The notes under the pieces are model-generated. The model searched no databases. It was not told where the DNA came from and saw only the letters and a list, made by a program, of their open reading frames with translations. Of a stretch of 64,000 nt of DNA, positions 63,901 to 64,000 are shown in pieces (the stretch's first letter is position 1; the number at the start of each line of letters is the position of its first letter). The position numbers and the translations under genes are program-made. The stretch is from Sisyra terminalis. Lineage: Eukaryota > Arthropoda > Insecta > Neuroptera > Sisyridae. The DNA is taken from contig OY292279.1 of assembly GCA_958496175.1 (NCBI GenBank), positions 992,001 through 1,056,000 of the forward strand. The letters run 5' to 3'.

Positions 63901-64000
63901 TTGGGTCATTTAAAGGGGGCGACTTTTCATTATGAGGTTTAGTTTCCTCAACTGATTATGAATCCAGGCTATCAAGTGAATTATAATGTGAAAAAAATTT
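57955..64000. repeat. Satellite array C, ~18 monomers of 339 bp
   Basis: The array begins with a decayed, internally deleted monomer (57955 to about 58080: atgtccaaagaa, gaaacttgcaaaagatcaatt, cattcttaacta). It passes into B2-type monomers (58139: cgactgaatttgggtcattt, aggtcgag, ttcgaaagcataaaaagg) and then array B-type monomers to the right edge of the window. Orientation and period match array B, so B and C are one satellite field split by island 2. Confidence 0.96.
59095..61810. repeat. Tandem tetramer (~1355 bp) duplication in array C
   Basis: The marker gtaaaacaaaattttgtcc is at 59591 and 60946 (shift 1355), with ggaaaggtaaggagtttaaag (59120 and 60473) and the shortened gaaagtctgcgaaaaaattc (59815 and 61170) at matching shifts. 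A third copy of the marker at 62637 is five monomers further on. The monomer with ggtactagatctcag occurs at 61461, 61798 and 63828, and also at 55789 in array B. Confidence 0.8.

Overview
The window is almost entirely tandem satellite DNA from a eukaryote. A monomer of about 339 bp (about 338 bp in the left array) repeats head to tail in one orientation, about 174 copies in total. The strong A+T bias, 50-57 nt candidate introns and two tRNA-derived SINE-like copies fit an arthropod, probably an insect. I cannot name the species. Nothing looks prokaryotic: there are no operons, rRNA, CRISPR arrays or conventional genes.

Layout. (1) Satellite array A, 1-4740, about 14 monomers of one subfamily. 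(2) Island 1, 4741-8920, is non-satellite DNA. It holds a cluster of three TGACGTCA palindromes, two copies of a tRNA-like element, a three-exon minus-strand gene remnant (6546-6886), a decayed satellite monomer and a 0.7-kb block shared with island 2. (3) Satellite array B, 8921-57115, about 142 monomers of a second subfamily with nested higher-order structure. (4) Island 2, about 57116-57954, contains the second, diverged copy of the 0.7-kb block and is bordered by decayed monomers on both sides. (5) Satellite array C, 57955-64000, about 18 monomers of the array B type.

Array B has three domains. B1 (8921 to about 20270) carries tetramer and 13-mer higher-order repeats. B2 (about 20270-31700) carries a 3.9-kb near-identical duplication and a subset of monomers with unusually open plus-strand frames. 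B3 (about 31700-56540) carries 6-, 10- and 17-monomer displacements, including a tandem 10-monomer duplication (47682 to about 54435) that looks almost identical. Chimeric monomers mark several of the unequal-exchange junctions to within tens of bases. No transposon insertion is visible in the 48 kb of array B, which suggests active homogenisation.

No complete functional gene can be supported. Most open frames of 60-104 codons lie inside monomers and recur with the 339-bp period. Because 339 is divisible by 3, frames stay in register from monomer to monomer. The most informative non-repetitive signals are the spliced gene remnant and the block shared by the two islands, whose roughly 115-bp core is far more conserved than its surroundings. 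All identities and boundaries were read by eye and are approximate.
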